Source: Fuscovulum sp. (lineage in GTDB: Bacteria; Pseudomonadota; Alphaproteobacteria; Rhodobacterales; Rhodobacteraceae). From it: a stretch of DNA of 64,000 nt. Shown here in pieces: positions 27,159-36,303 of the stretch. The stretch lies in assembly GCA_035192965.1 (NCBI GenBank), contig CP136571.1, positions 1,322,501 to 1,386,500 of the forward strand. The letters run 5' to 3'. A program made the position numbers and the translations under genes. The notes under the pieces were generated by a model, which saw nothing but the letters and a program-made list of their open reading frames with translations, had not been told where the DNA came from and searched no databases. The stretch's first letter is position 1. Every line of letters begins with the position of its first letter.

Positions 27159-28207
27159 GCGGGCACCCCTTCGACAGCGGGCAGCGTGGCGATGAAGGCG
27201 TTCCATGCGGTAGGGGCGGCATCCTTGCGATAGCCGAAGATTTGCAGGATCAGGCCACCGTCCCTGTCAAACGCCTCGATGCTGTTGGCATCGCCCGTGC
27301 GGGTGGGTTTCCAGACGCGCCAGACCTGCGCAATGTGATCGCTGCGCAGGTGCAGGTTAAAGCGCGGGTCCATGACGTTGATCCATGGCCCCATGGGGAC
27401 GACCTTGGCGATGGTGCCGCCGTGGATCTGGATGCAGCCCTGATTGCCCACGAAGATCATCAGCGGGATGGCGGCATCGGCGGCGCCGTGCAAAGCGCGG
27501 GTGATGCTGTCCGGCGCGATACGTTCGGCGCGGGGTTGGCCGGCGAGTTGGTAGGCACCCAGACGGTTCATCTTCAGCCTGCGGGTGAGGGTGTTGAACT
27601 GATGCGTGTCGGTCATCGCGTCCCAGTCGCGGCGCAGATCATCGGCGCGGGCAGGATTGCCCCGGGGGCTTTCGGTCGGGATGCGGGGCGCGAGGATCAG
27701 CGATTGCGGCTGGTCGGGCAGGCCGAGCGTGGCGGTGAGGCTGTCGAAGGCATCGGCGTTCGATTCGGGTTTAAGATGCACCTTGTGGACGGCGTCCCCT
27801 GCCGCATCAAAGATTTGCAGGCTGCGTTTCGGGCCATCTTCGGCCTGATCCACTACGGCGAAGGCGTGGGTCCAGTGGTCGGGGAAGATGCGCAGGTCAA
27901 TCTCGGGGTCGAGCACCATCGCGGCATGGGGGCCGGAGCGGTAATCGGAATAGACGCCGCGCCGTTCATGGACGCAGGATTCGTTGCGCGTCAGCGCCAT
28001 GACATCCCCCAGATCGCGGATCAGCGGGAAAAGACGGTCGGGTGTGGCGTCGATGGCCACGGCCCCGTGGCCGACATGGGCGGCGACGAGCGTGGCCTCG
28101 GTCACGCCATGGGCATGGGCGAGATCGCGGGCGCGGGCCTTAGGGTTTGCCGCGCGCAGGGCGCGCAGGTCGGCGGGGGTCAGCAGGGGGGATTGGCCGT
28201 CAGCCAT
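27155..28207 (-). CDS. hmuS: Heme-handling/degrading protein HmuS
   Basis: 350 residues, the HemS/HmuS/ChuX tandem-repeat fold. Two related halves are visible, each with a pattern like DLGDVMALTRNESCVHERRGVYSD and GNQGCIQIHGGTIAKVVPMGPWINVMDPRFNLHLR. Family members bind cytoplasmic heme and release iron or pass heme on. It is the first gene of the leftward operon and faces the heme receptor across a 233-bp promoter region. Confidence 0.94.
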   Translation of the reverse strand: MADGQSPLLTPADLRALRAANPKARARDLAHAHGVTEATLVAAHVGHGAVAIDATPDRLFPLIRDLGDVMALTRNESCVHERRGVYSDYRSGPHAAMVLDPEIDLRIFPDHWTHAFAVVDQAEDGPKRSLQIFDAAGDAVHKVHLKPESNADAFDSLTATLGLPDQPQSLILAPRIPTESPRGNPARADDLRRDWDAMTDTHQFNTLTRRLKMNRLGAYQLAGQPRAERIAPDSITRALHGAADAAIPLMIFVGNQGCIQIHGGTIAKVVPMGPWINVMDPRFNLHLRSDHIAQVWRVWKPTRTGDANSIEAFDRDGGLILQIFGYRKDAAPTAWNAFIATLPAVEGVPA

Positions 28208-28299
28208 GGGATGCTCCAGACAGGAAAGGGCGCGTCTGGCGGTCGGCGGGGCCGGGGCTGGTGCGCGTGGATCAAGGATCGGGCAGGTTTCGCGGATAC

Positions 28300-28328
28300 T
28301 TGACAGTTACAGTCAGGCTTTCTAGAAG
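28300..28328 (+). promoter_or_regulatory. Candidate promoter for the heme receptor operon
   Basis: TTGACA (28300-28305), 17 bp, then TAGAAG (28323-28328) on the plus strand. The -10 overlaps the palindrome TTCTAGAA, a possible operator. The site lies in the divergent hmuS-receptor gap, about 110 bp before the receptor start. An iron-responsive regulator such as Irr, RirA or Fur is expected, but no consensus box can be assigned with confidence. Confidence 0.45.
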
Positions 28329-28440
28329 CCATTTCCTGACAGATCAAGTCGGAATATCCGCCACGGCGGACCGACCTGCCGCCAGCCACGCGATCCGCCC
28401 GGCCAGCCCTTCAGAAAAACAAAGACAAAAGGGGTTATCC

Positions 28441-30540
28441 ATGCCGATCCGCACCCGTGCCCAGAGGGCGCAGCTTCTGTGTTCCGTGCCTTTGATCCTG
28501 ATCTGCGCCGGGCCTGCCGCCGCGCAGGAGAATGAGGGGTTTTTTCAGGTTCTGGGCCGCATCATCCTTGGCACCGGGACGGCGAAGGTGGCCATCGACA
28601 CCCCGCAAGCGGTAAGCACGATCGAGGCTGAAGAACTGGAACGCGATCAGCCTGCCACCATCGGCGATCTGTTCAAGGCGGTGCCGGGCGTGCAAGGCGC
28701 GGGGGCATCGGCCCGGCCCTTGGGGCAGGCGTTCAACATCCGGGGCATCGGCAACAGCGAGCAGACCGCATCCGAGGCGCGCATCATCGTGACGGTGGAT
28801 GGCGCGCCGAAGTTTTATGAAAGCTATCGGATGGGGTCGTTTCTGGGCGATCTGGACCTGTACAAGCGGGTGGAGGTGCTGAAAGGGCCTGCATCTTCGA
28901 CGCTGTACGGGTCGGGGGCGATTGGCGGGGCGGTGAATTTCACCACCAAGGAGGCCGGCGATTTTCTGGAGGAGGGCGAGACGCAGGCGCTGCGCTTTTC
29001 CAGCACCTATGACAGCAATGGCGATGGGGTGAAGCTGGGCATCATTTCCGCCACGCGGGCGGGCAGTGCCGAATATCTGGCCGGGTTCAACGTCACCACC
29101 GGGAATGACAAGGTGGACGGGGCAGGCAACCGGCTGGCGGGGACGGCTTATGACGGCTGGTCGGGGCTGGTGAAGGGCAAGTGGTATCTGGGGGCAGATG
29201 ACGAGCAGAGCCTGACACTGAGCCTGTCGCGGACGGACAGCGATCTGGACGGCACGCCGGTGGCGCAGACCGGGGGCGCGACGGTGGGGGCGTTTGGCCT
29301 GCATGACATGCATGCGGTGGATGACACGCTGACACTGGCCTGGCGGCATGAGTTCCGCGACAACCCGTTGCTGGATGTGACGGCGCAGCTGTCCTTTACC
29401 GATACGAGCGTGGAGAAGGAGAATTTCTCGCTGGGCGCGTCCTGCGCGCCGGGGACGTTTCAGGTTCTGTGCGACAGTTCTTATGGCTATGCGACCACCA
29501 CGCTGAAGCTGGAGAACACCGCCGATCTGAGCGCGGGAGCGTGGGAGAATTACCTGACCGTCGGGGTGCAGGTGTCAGAGCAGGAGCGCAGCGCGACATC
29601 GTCGCTGGGGGCTTTGGGGTTCCACCCCGAGGGGTCGGATCGGCGGGTCGGCCTTTATGCGCAGGGCGAGTTCACCTATGGCGAGCGGCTGACGATCATT
29701 CCGGGCCTGCGCGTCGATATGGGCGAGCAGACGCCGGGTGCGGCGGCGGTGGCAGCGGGGGCGTTGGCACAAGAGGACACCGCCGTGTCGCCCAAGATCG
29801 CGGCGATGTATGAGCTGAGCGACAGCTTTGCCATCTTTGGGTCGCTGGCGCGGACAGAGCGGATGCCGACGCTGGATGAGTTGTATTCCAGCGAGGCGGC
29901 GGGGGCCTTGCCGGCGCGGACACCCAGCCTGAACCTGCTGAAGGAAGAGGCGGATACGGTGGAGCTGGGCTTTACCTGGCAGCGAGAGGGGCTGTTGGCC
30001 GAGGGCGACAGTTTGCAGATGAAGGTGACAGCGTTTCACAACGATCTGACAAACATGATCGCCACCACACCGCGCGTGGCGGGCGGGCCTGCGGTGCCGT
30101 ATTTTTCCAACATCGCGGCGGCGGAGTTGTGGGGGGCCGAGGTGGAGGCCGCCTATGATGCGGAGCGGTGGTTCGCGCAACTGGCCTATTCCCACGTGAA
30201 ATCGAAGAACGCGGCGACGGGGCTGACATTGCCGGACACGCCGGCGGAGAATGTGGTGCTGACCTTGGGGGCCAAGCTGCCCGATCAGGGGCTGACGGTG
30301 GGCTGGCGGGCGAGTTACTTTGACAAGATCCGCACGTCATCCGCCACCACGACGGGCGCGTCATATGACACGCATGATGTGTTCCTGACCTGGTCACCCG
30401 AGGAGGGGCCATTGGCGGGGCTGGATGTGAACCTGTCGGTCGAGAATGTGTTTGACCGGGCCTATCGCAACAACCTGAGCCTGGACAATGCGGCGGGGCG
30501 GACGGCGAAACTGTCGGTTGCCAAGCGGATCGCGTTCTGA
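28441..30540 (+). CDS. hmuR: TonB-dependent heme/hemoglobin outer-membrane receptor
   Basis: 699 residues from the ATG at 28441 after AAAGGGG; longer frames upstream enter the promoter region. A signal peptide ([18 protein letters not shown]) precedes the plug domain ([23 protein letters not shown], then [25 protein letters not shown]). The barrel ends in an aromatic residue (RIAF). The invariant barrel motif NPLL...F and a YxxxRNNLS-like end ([14 protein letters not shown]) fit heme/hemoglobin receptors. It brings heme into the periplasm using the ExbB-ExbD-TonB complex encoded directly downstream. Confidence 0.93.
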   Translation: MPIRTRAQRAQLLCSVPLILICAGPAAAQENEGFFQVLGRIILGTGTAKVAIDTPQAVSTIEAEELERDQPATIGDLFKAVPGVQGAGASARPLGQAFNIRGIGNSEQTASEARIIVTVDGAPKFYESYRMGSFLGDLDLYKRVEVLKGPASSTLYGSGAIGGAVNFTTKEAGDFLEEGETQALRFSSTYDSNGDGVKLGIISATRAGSAEYLAGFNVTTGNDKVDGAGNRLAGTAYDGWSGLVKGKWYLGADDEQSLTLSLSRTDSDLDGTPVAQTGGATVGAFGLHDMHAVDDTLTLAWRHEFRDNPLLDVTAQLSFTDTSVEKENFSLGASCAPGTFQVLCDSSYGYATTTLKLENTADLSAGAWENYLTVGVQVSEQERSATSSLGALGFHPEGSDRRVGLYAQGEFTYGERLTIIPGLRVDMGEQTPGAAAVAAGALAQEDTAVSPKIAAMYELSDSFAIFGSLARTERMPTLDELYSSEAAGALPARTPSLNLLKEEADTVELGFTWQREGLLAEGDSLQMKVTAFHNDLTNMIATTPRVAGGPAVPYFSNIAAAELWGAEVEAAYDAERWFAQLAYSHVKSKNAATGLTLPDTPAENVVLTLGAKLPDQGLTVGWRASYFDKIRTSSATTTGASYDTHDVFLTWSPEEGPLAGLDVNLSVENVFDRAYRNNLSLDNAAGRTAKLSVAKRIAF

Positions 30541-31322
30541 TGCGGGGGCTGGTGGGGCTGGCCTTGGTGCCGGGGGTTGCCTTGGCGCAAGAGGGGGGCG
30601 ATGCCGCCCCCCTGACCCCCCTTGCGGGCATTGCGCCCCCGCTGCACGCGCCCGTGCCGGTGGTGGAGATGATCCTTGCCGCGCATTGGGTGGTGCAGGG
30701 GGTGAGCCTTGTGCTGGCGCTGGGCTTGTTTGCAGTGGTGACGGTGCTGGTCTTCAAGGCCGGGGAATTGTGGCTGGCGGGGCACCGGCTGCGCCAGAGC
30801 CTGCTGTCGCTGGGCGGGGCGGGCACGCTGGACGAGGCGGCGCGGATGCTGGCGGGGCGGCGCTGCGCGGGGGCGGCGATGGCGGCGGCGGCGGTGGAGG
30901 AATATGCGTTGGCCTTGCCCGTGCTGGCGCAGGCGGGGCCCGCGGGCGTGAAGGAACGGGTGCGCGCGCGGGTGGAGCGGATCGCAGGCCGCGATGCGGC
31001 GCGGCTGCGGCGCGGGACGGGGGTGCTGGCCACGGTGGCGGCGACGGCGCCCTTCATCGGGCTGTTCGGGACGGTGTGGGGGATCATGTCATCCTTTCTG
31101 GCGATCAGCGCAGAGGGGACGACGAACCTTGCCGTTGTGGCACCGGGGATTGCCGAGGCGTTGCTGGTGACGGGGTTCGGGCTGGTGGCGGCGATCCCGG
31201 CGGTGGTGGTCTATAACGCGGTGCAACGGCGCATTGCGGGCCTGCGGCAAGCGATGGCGGATGTGGCGGTGGCGCTGGAGGTGCTGCTGGGCCGCGATCT
31301 GGACCGGAGGGCGGCGGCATGA
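30540..31322 (+). CDS. exbB: Biopolymer transport protein ExbB (MotA/TolQ/ExbB family)
   Basis: 260 residues. A short signal-like N-terminus ([15 protein letters not shown]) is followed by a membrane helix near 60, and a C-terminal helical pair with the family signature [22 protein letters not shown] and [18 protein letters not shown]. It forms the proton channel of the TonB energy system. It overlaps the receptor stop as TGATG and exbD as ATGA. Confidence 0.94.
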   Translation: MRGLVGLALVPGVALAQEGGDAAPLTPLAGIAPPLHAPVPVVEMILAAHWVVQGVSLVLALGLFAVVTVLVFKAGELWLAGHRLRQSLLSLGGAGTLDEAARMLAGRRCAGAAMAAAAVEEYALALPVLAQAGPAGVKERVRARVERIAGRDAARLRRGTGVLATVAATAPFIGLFGTVWGIMSSFLAISAEGTTNLAVVAPGIAEALLVTGFGLVAAIPAVVVYNAVQRRIAGLRQAMADVAVALEVLLGRDLDRRAAA

Positions 31323-31741
31323 GCGGGGGGTTTCCGCGCGATGGCGATGAGGATGACGTTGCGGCGGAAATCAACGTCACGCCGTTCATCGATGTGATGC
31401 TGGTGCTGCTGATCGTGTTCATGGTGGCGGCCCCCCTGTCGACAGTGGATGTGCCGGTAACGCTGCCCACCAGTTCCGCCGCGCCGGCGGAGCGGGTTGC
31501 GGACCCCCTCTGGCTGACGGTGACGGCAGAGGGGGCGTGGTCTCTGGGCGATGTGGCCGTGGCGCGCGAGGGGTTGGCGGCAGCGCTGGAGGCGGCAAGC
31601 GACGGGGATCGCGGGCGGGCGGTGCTGATCCGGGGCGATGCCGCGCTGCCTTATGCCGAGGTGATGGCCGTGCTGGATGCGCTGCGCGATGCGGGGTGGA
31701 TGAAGGTGGCGCTGGTGGCCAAGGAGGCCGCAGGGGGATGA
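31319..31741 (+). CDS. exbD: Biopolymer transport protein ExbD
   Basis: 140 residues. The N-terminal cytoplasmic stretch is followed by [22 protein letters not shown], the single membrane helix with the proton-carrying Asp. The C-terminal periplasmic domain follows ([25 protein letters not shown]). It works with ExbB to energise TonB. Overlaps on both sides are ATGA. Confidence 0.95.
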   Translation: MSGGFPRDGDEDDVAAEINVTPFIDVMLVLLIVFMVAAPLSTVDVPVTLPTSSAAPAERVADPLWLTVTAEGAWSLGDVAVAREGLAAALEAASDGDRGRAVLIRGDAALPYAEVMAVLDALRDAGWMKVALVAKEAAGG

Positions 31742-32610
31742 GCGGCCAGTTCAACCGGGGGCGCGATCTGGCGGGGTGGGCGGCGGCGGCAGGGGTCGCG
31801 GCGGCACTGTTTGCCGGTGCGGCAGTGGCGGCCTTGCGAGCTGCGCCCGGTACGGCGGGCGCGGGGCCGGTAGAGGCGGTGGCGATGGACCTGTCGGTGG
31901 GGGTGGTGCCGCTGTCGGCGGTATTGCCATCGGAACCGCCCGCAGTGGCGATGGCCGCGCCTGTGCAGCCGGAGGCCCCGCTGACCGAGGCCACGCCTGA
32001 CCTGCCTGCGATGCCGGAACCGGTGGCCATGCCGCGCCCGGATTTGCCGCCTGCGATGGACCTGCCGCAGGCGGAAGCACCGCCTGTGATGGCGGCGGCC
32101 CCGCCTCCTCCGGAAGCGCCGCCGTTGACCATGGCGCAGAGCCCGCGCCCGGTGGCGCGGCCCGATCGTTCGCAGCCTGAGCGTGCGAGAGATGAGGTCC
32201 AACCGGCCGAGGCTGCGCGGCCCGCCGCGCCGGAGACGGAGGCGCAGGCTGAAGCCAAGCAACGCGCGCCGAGCGCGGCTGCGCCTGCGCAGGCGGCGGG
32301 ATCGGATCAGGCGGCGCGGCCTGCGCAGGAGCGTCGAGTTGCGGGCGGACAGGCGGCGGCGCGGTATGGCGATCAGGTGATGCGCCAGATCGCGCGGCTG
32401 CGGCGGCAAAAGGCGCCCGAGCGGGGGGTGGTCGTCGTGGGGTTCGAGATCGGGGCCGATGGCGGGCTGCGGCGGGTGGCGGTGGTATCATCGTCGGGAT
32501 CTGAGGCGCTGGACCGTGTGGCGCTGGACCATATCCGCCGCGCCGCGCCCTTTCCGCCCCCGCCCGAAGGGGCAGCGCTGCGCTTTGCCTTTGAGTTCGT
32601 GGGGCGGTGA
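31738..32610 (+). CDS. tonB: TonB energy transducer
   Basis: 290 residues from the ATG overlapping exbD. A single N-terminal membrane helix (about 11-33) leads to a long Pro/Ala/Glu-rich spacer (about 40-205) that spans the periplasm. The C-terminal TonB domain (about 210-290; VVVVGFEIGADGGLRRVAVVSSSGS, then ALDHIRRAAPFPPPPEG) contacts the receptor TonB box. The gene's place in the heme operon suggests a dedicated TonB for heme uptake. Confidence 0.93.
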   Translation: MSGQFNRGRDLAGWAAAAGVAAALFAGAAVAALRAAPGTAGAGPVEAVAMDLSVGVVPLSAVLPSEPPAVAMAAPVQPEAPLTEATPDLPAMPEPVAMPRPDLPPAMDLPQAEAPPVMAAAPPPPEAPPLTMAQSPRPVARPDRSQPERARDEVQPAEAARPAAPETEAQAEAKQRAPSAAAPAQAAGSDQAARPAQERRVAGGQAAARYGDQVMRQIARLRRQKAPERGVVVVGFEIGADGGLRRVAVVSSSGSEALDRVALDHIRRAAPFPPPPEGAALRFAFEFVGR

Positions 32611-32731
32611 GGCCAATGGTCCAAGGTGAGGGCGACCAAGGTCTCGGCCCTTTTCGGGAGGGCTGTGTCCATTGTCTTTGGTGCTGTTAACATATATTAA
32701 CATTTAGAAAATAAAGACGGATTTTACACAG

Positions 32732-32911
32732 ATGTACGACCGGGATTTGACGGAGCTTCAGACACTCATCGGGCAATGGGCCCAGACCGGACGGGTCGAT
32801 GTCGGCGGTTGGGGCGCGAATGAGGTGATGACGATTCTGTCAGGCCAACCGGAGTTTCGGGAAAAGTTCGTGGCGCTGTTGCAGTGCCGCCTGGGTGAAC
32901 CGATCCACTGA
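32732..32911 (+). CDS. Small protein of unknown function (59 residues)
   Basis: A 59-codon frame from ATG 32732 to TGA 32909-32911. The translation starts MYDRDLTELQTLIGQWAQTG and ends ALLQCRLGEPIH; it looks like a compact amphipathic helical protein with normal composition. The upstream 60 bp are unusually AT-rich (TTAACATATATTAACATTTAG), fitting a promoter, though the ribosome site is weak. It lies between tonB and a convergent sensor kinase. No family is recognised, and coding status is likely but not certain. Confidence 0.5.
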   Translation: MYDRDLTELQTLIGQWAQTGRVDVGGWGANEVMTILSGQPEFREKFVALLQCRLGEPIH

Positions 32912-33015
32912 CATCTGCTGAGGCGCGGTCCGGAACGGAACGGGCGGCGGGTGCTTTTCGCAGACGTATTTTGCAGAGCTGGCGGAAAACGGGCTGATGC
33001 CACCTGCGGTTTGCG

Positions 33016-34368
33016 TCAGGTGGCGGCGGGCAGGCGCAGGGTGACGCGCAGTCCGCTGCCTTTGCTGTCAAAGGCCAGTTCCCCCTTGGCGCGGGTCAGG
33101 ATTTCATCCGCGATGGCCAGACCCAGACCATTGCCATCGTTGCCCGGACCTGCCGTATCAAGCCGCTGGCCGCGTTGGCGCAGGCGGGCGATCTGATCCG
33201 GTGGCATTCCCGGCCCGTCATCCTGAAGCGTCATCACGATCTCGGCCCCGTCGCGCCGGGCGGTGAGCGTGATGCGCGCCTTTGCGTGGGCCACGGCGTT
33301 TTCCAGAAGCGCGCCCAGCGCCTCGGTCAGGTCGGCGCTGTCGATGCGGGCGGAGAGGCCTTCGGCGGCGTTGATCTGCCAGACAAGCGCTGCACCGCGT
33401 GGGGTGCGTTGCAGCACGGCCACCACACCGCGCAGGGCGCGGGCGGCATCGGCGGTGGTGCCGGGGGTGCCGCCTGCCAGAGTGGCGCGGGTGAGTTCGC
33501 GGTCGACTTGCAGGCGGATGGAACGGACCACGGCTTCGATCCCCGCCGCCTCGGTCTGGCGGTCGGTGTCGCGCAGGCGTGCGGCGTCGCCCAGCAGGGC
33601 CTGCAGCGGGGTTTTCAGGCCATGCGCCAGATCGGCGGCGCGGCGGCGGGAGCGGTCAATCTCGGTCGCGCGGGCATCGAGGAGGTGGTCGATCTGGCGC
33701 GCGAGCGGGGCCAGTTCCTGCGGCACGCTGTCGCCGATCCTGTCTTGCGCGCCGGAGGTGAGGGATTGCAGGCGCTGGCCCAGTGTGGCCAGCGGGGCAA
33801 GGCCCACGCGGATTTGGACGGCCCCGGCGGCGAGGATTGTCAGTCCAAGGACAGCAAGCCAAGGCAGCATATCGGCACCAAAGGCGGCGCGGGCGGCATC
33901 TATCCGCGCGCGGTCCAGCGCGGTGGTGATGCGGACCTGCTTTTCACCCGCCGGGGTGGGGCGGATGACGGTGCGGTCCAGCGCAAGAAGCGCGGTGTCC
34001 TGCGGGCCGGGCAGGGTAAGCAGAACGCCCGCGCCGGGCGGCGGGGCAGGGGGCAGGGTGAGCGTGAAATCCCACAGTGATCGCGAGGACCATGTCTGAT
34101 CGCCCACGGACACCGCCCAGTAGCGGCCGGAATAGGGGCGGTTGAATGCCGGGTCAGGGGGCGGGGTGGCCAGCGTCAGGCTGCCATCGGGGGCAGGGTC
34201 GAGCGTGACGACGAGGTAATCCGACAGATCCGCCAGATCGGTGGCGATGGCGCGTTCGGCATGGCGGTTGAACAGGATCGACAGGCCGAATTGCGCCGCG
34301 ATCAGCGTGACGATGAGGGCCAGGCCCCCCGCCAGCGCCAGACGCAGGCGCAGGGAGCCGCGTGTCAT
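33016..34368 (-). CDS. Sensor histidine kinase (PhoQ/QseC-like architecture)
   Basis: 450 residues. Two membrane helices (about 10-30 and 167-187) flank a periplasmic domain of about 135 residues, followed by a HAMP-like segment. The phospho-accepting His is in DLAHGLKTPLQALLGD (about residue 250). The ATPase has N box LLENAVAHAKARI, G1 QDDGPGM and G2 GNGLGLAIADEI. It overlaps the response regulator gene by ATGA. With acidic PepSY proteins next door, a cation or envelope signal is a reasonable guess. Confidence 0.94.
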   Translation of the reverse strand: MTRGSLRLRLALAGGLALIVTLIAAQFGLSILFNRHAERAIATDLADLSDYLVVTLDPAPDGSLTLATPPPDPAFNRPYSGRYWAVSVGDQTWSSRSLWDFTLTLPPAPPPGAGVLLTLPGPQDTALLALDRTVIRPTPAGEKQVRITTALDRARIDAARAAFGADMLPWLAVLGLTILAAGAVQIRVGLAPLATLGQRLQSLTSGAQDRIGDSVPQELAPLARQIDHLLDARATEIDRSRRRAADLAHGLKTPLQALLGDAARLRDTDRQTEAAGIEAVVRSIRLQVDRELTRATLAGGTPGTTADAARALRGVVAVLQRTPRGAALVWQINAAEGLSARIDSADLTEALGALLENAVAHAKARITLTARRDGAEIVMTLQDDGPGMPPDQIARLRQRGQRLDTAGPGNDGNGLGLAIADEILTRAKGELAFDSKGSGLRVTLRLPAAT

Positions 34369-35027
34369 GGATCGCCGCCCAGCCTGTAGCCAAAGCCGCG
34401 CCGGGTTTCGATGGCGGCGGACCCAAGTTTGCGGCGCATCCGGGTGATGACAGCCTCGACCGCGTTCGCCTCGCGCCCGTCTTCTGTGCCGTAGAGATGG
34501 TCAAGCAGTTCGGTCGGGGGAACCGTGCGGTCGCGGTTCAGAAGCAGATAGGACAGGAGCCGGAATTCCAGCGGGGTCAGGGCGACGGGCAGGCCGTCGC
34601 GCTGCACGGTCATGCGGTTAAGGTCGATGGCAAGGCCGCCGATGTGGTGCAGCGGCTGCGCCTGCCCGGCGGCGCGGCGGATCAGGGCGCGGGCGCGGGC
34701 GGTCATTTCCTCGACCATGAAGGGTTTGGGAAGGTAGTCGTCGGCCCCGGCCTCGATCCCTTCGACGCGTTCGGACCATGTGCCACGGGCGGAGAGGATG
34801 AGGATGGGGAAACCCCGCCCCTCGGCCCGCCAGCGTTTCAGCAGGGTCAGGCCATCCAGCCGGGGCAGGCCCAGATCGAGGATGACCAGATCGTAATCTT
34901 CCGTCCCGCCCTGAAACCATGCGGTTTCGCCATCGGTCACGGTTTCGGCGCGGAAGCCGGCGGCGGTGAGGGCGGTGGAGACCATATCCGCGATGCGGCT
35001 ATCATCTTCGACGACAAGGGCGCGCAT
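34365..35027 (-). CDS. OmpR/PhoP-family response regulator
   Basis: 220 residues. The receiver (1-115) has VVEDDSR, the phospho-Asp in LVILDLGLPRLDG, LSARG and KPF. The C-terminal winged helix (125-218) has LTPLEFRLLSYLLLNRDRTVPPTELLDHLYG and VEAVITRMRRKLG, matching the OmpR/PhoB DNA-binding fold. It shares one base with the preceding PepSY gene (TGATG) and overlaps the kinase by ATGA, so PepSY-regulator-kinase form one unit. Confidence 0.95.
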   Translation of the reverse strand: MRALVVEDDSRIADMVSTALTAAGFRAETVTDGETAWFQGGTEDYDLVILDLGLPRLDGLTLLKRWRAEGRGFPILILSARGTWSERVEGIEAGADDYLPKPFMVEEMTARARALIRRAAGQAQPLHHIGGLAIDLNRMTVQRDGLPVALTPLEFRLLSYLLLNRDRTVPPTELLDHLYGTEDGREANAVEAVITRMRRKLGSAAIETRRGFGYRLGGDP

Positions 35028-35440
35028 CAGTCATTGATCCGGATGACACGCGCCGTGGCAGCATCGACCGACACGCCCAGAACCCGCCCTGCGGGCGTGA
35101 TCAGTTCCAGTTCATAGATCAGGCGGCCGCTCTTGCGGTGAAGTTCGGCGTTGATCATGCGCGCACCGAAGCGGTTTTCGACCCCGCCCAAGATGGCCGC
35201 GAGGGGCAGGATCGCCCCGGAGGACACGCCCGCGCGGGCGCGGTCGCTGTCATCGTCGTCGTTGTCGTCGTCATCGGCGCTGTCGTCGCCGTTGCTGTCG
35301 CCGCCATTGTCATCACCACCACTGTCACCACCACTGTCACTACCGCTGTTGCCGCCACCATCATCGCTGCCGTCCTTGGCGAAGACGGGCGTGGCGACGC
35401 TCAGGATCGCGAGGAGGAGGAGGAAGGAATAGCGGGTCAT
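35027..35440 (-). CDS. PepSY-domain protein with Asp/Gly/Ser-rich segment, leftward copy
   Basis: 137 residues from the ATG at 35440; a longer start would enter the shared promoter. A signal peptide (RYSFLLLLAILSVATPVFA) is followed by about 45 residues made almost only of Asp, Gly, Ser and Asn. A PepSY-like domain follows (about 85-137; LHRKSGRLIYELELITPAGRVLGVSVDAATARVI). It is predicted to be periplasmic. The acidic stretch could bind divalent cations. It is the first gene before the response regulator and kinase. Confidence 0.85.
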   Translation of the reverse strand: MTRYSFLLLLAILSVATPVFAKDGSDDGGGNSGSDSGGDSGGDDNGGDSNGDDSADDDDNDDDDSDRARAGVSSGAILPLAAILGGVENRFGARMINAELHRKSGRLIYELELITPAGRVLGVSVDAATARVIRIND

Positions 35441-35463
35441 GCACGCGATGTACCGGATGGAAG

Positions 35464-35501
35464 CTGACAATTGGCTGACAGGTCCGGTCAGGAGGCTGTC
35501 A
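35464..35501. promoter_or_regulatory. Phased CTGACA-type direct repeats between the two PepSY genes
   Basis: CTGACA (35464-35469), CTGACA (35475-35480), GGTCAG (35486-35491) and CTGTCA (35496-35501) recur at 11, 11 and 10 bp. Helical-turn phasing of short direct repeats is the usual arrangement of PhoP/OmpR-type binding sites. The array lies in the divergent gap and could serve both genes, under the response regulator at 34365-35027. Confidence 0.6.
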
Positions 35502-35567
35502 GACGACTCATGTCAAAGCTGGTCCATCCCGAGAGTTGGGGCAATTGAAAAACGAGAGGATGAACCA

Positions 35568-36086
35568 ATGGACGCCAAAGACCTGAACCGTGCTGGACAC
35601 ATTTCGATGGGCATCGCCATGGTTGCGGCCGTGGTGGGGGCGCTGTCGCTGGCATCGGTGCCGACGCCGACCTTTGCGGGCAGCGATGACCGGGGCAGCG
35701 ACGACCGGGGCGGCAGCAGCAGCAGCAGCGACGACCGGGGTGGCGATGACAACGGTGGCAACAGCAGCGGCAGCAGCAGCGACAGCAATGGCGACAGCAC
35801 CAGCGATGGCAATGGCGGCGATACCAGCGGCCATGGCAGCGACGATGTCGGCTATGACGACAAGGGCGGCAACGGGGCGGGCTATGGCTCGCAGAACGGT
35901 GTGCTCCTGCCGGTGCTGACCGAAGTGGTGGCCGATTGGGAAACGCGTGGCTACCAAGTGCTGGAGATCGACCGCGAGGATGGAACGGTGGTGGAGATGA
36001 AGGTCATCACCCCGGAAGGCAAGCGGGTCGAGATGTATGTCGACGCGGCCACCAACACGATCCTGAGCCAGCGTCTGGACTACTGA
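35568..36086 (+). CDS. PepSY-domain protein with Asp/Gly/Ser-rich segment, rightward copy
   Basis: 172 residues from the ATG after GAGAGGA. An N-terminal hydrophobic signal segment (ISMGIAMVAAVVGALSLAS) is followed by about 70 residues of DDRG, SSSS, NGG and similar low-complexity sequence. The C-terminal PepSY-like domain (about 112-172) has WETRGYQVLEIDREDG and MKVITPEGKRVEMYVDAATNTI, clearly related to the end of the leftward copy. It is probably exported and regulated by the neighbouring two-component system. Confidence 0.85.
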   Translation: MDAKDLNRAGHISMGIAMVAAVVGALSLASVPTPTFAGSDDRGSDDRGGSSSSSDDRGGDDNGGNSSGSSSDSNGDSTSDGNGGDTSGHGSDDVGYDDKGGNGAGYGSQNGVLLPVLTEVVADWETRGYQVLEIDREDGTVVEMKVITPEGKRVEMYVDAATNTILSQRLDY

Positions 36087-36111
36087 GATCACGACCGCGC
36101 TGCAGGCGGGG

Positions 36112-36137
36112 GGGGTGGGCGCAGGCCCACCCCTTTT
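36112..36137 (+). terminator. Intrinsic terminator after the rightward PepSY gene
   Basis: Perfect 9-bp stem GGGGTGGGC (36112-36120) with GCCCACCCC (36125-36133), loop GCAG, followed by TTTT. It lies 26 bp after the PepSY stop. Confidence 0.8.
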
Positions 36138-36303
36138 GCATTGCGGGGTGCGGTGCGGGGGCACGGGCGCTGCCCGGGATCCGGGGTGAGCTGCGGCCCG
36201 GTGCGGAAAATCTTGTGCTGAAAATCTTGCTCGGGGGAATGGACAAGGGCGCGCGCTTGCTGCGGTATGGCGGCGGGTGGGATCGGCTGATCCGGGGGGC
36301 AAG

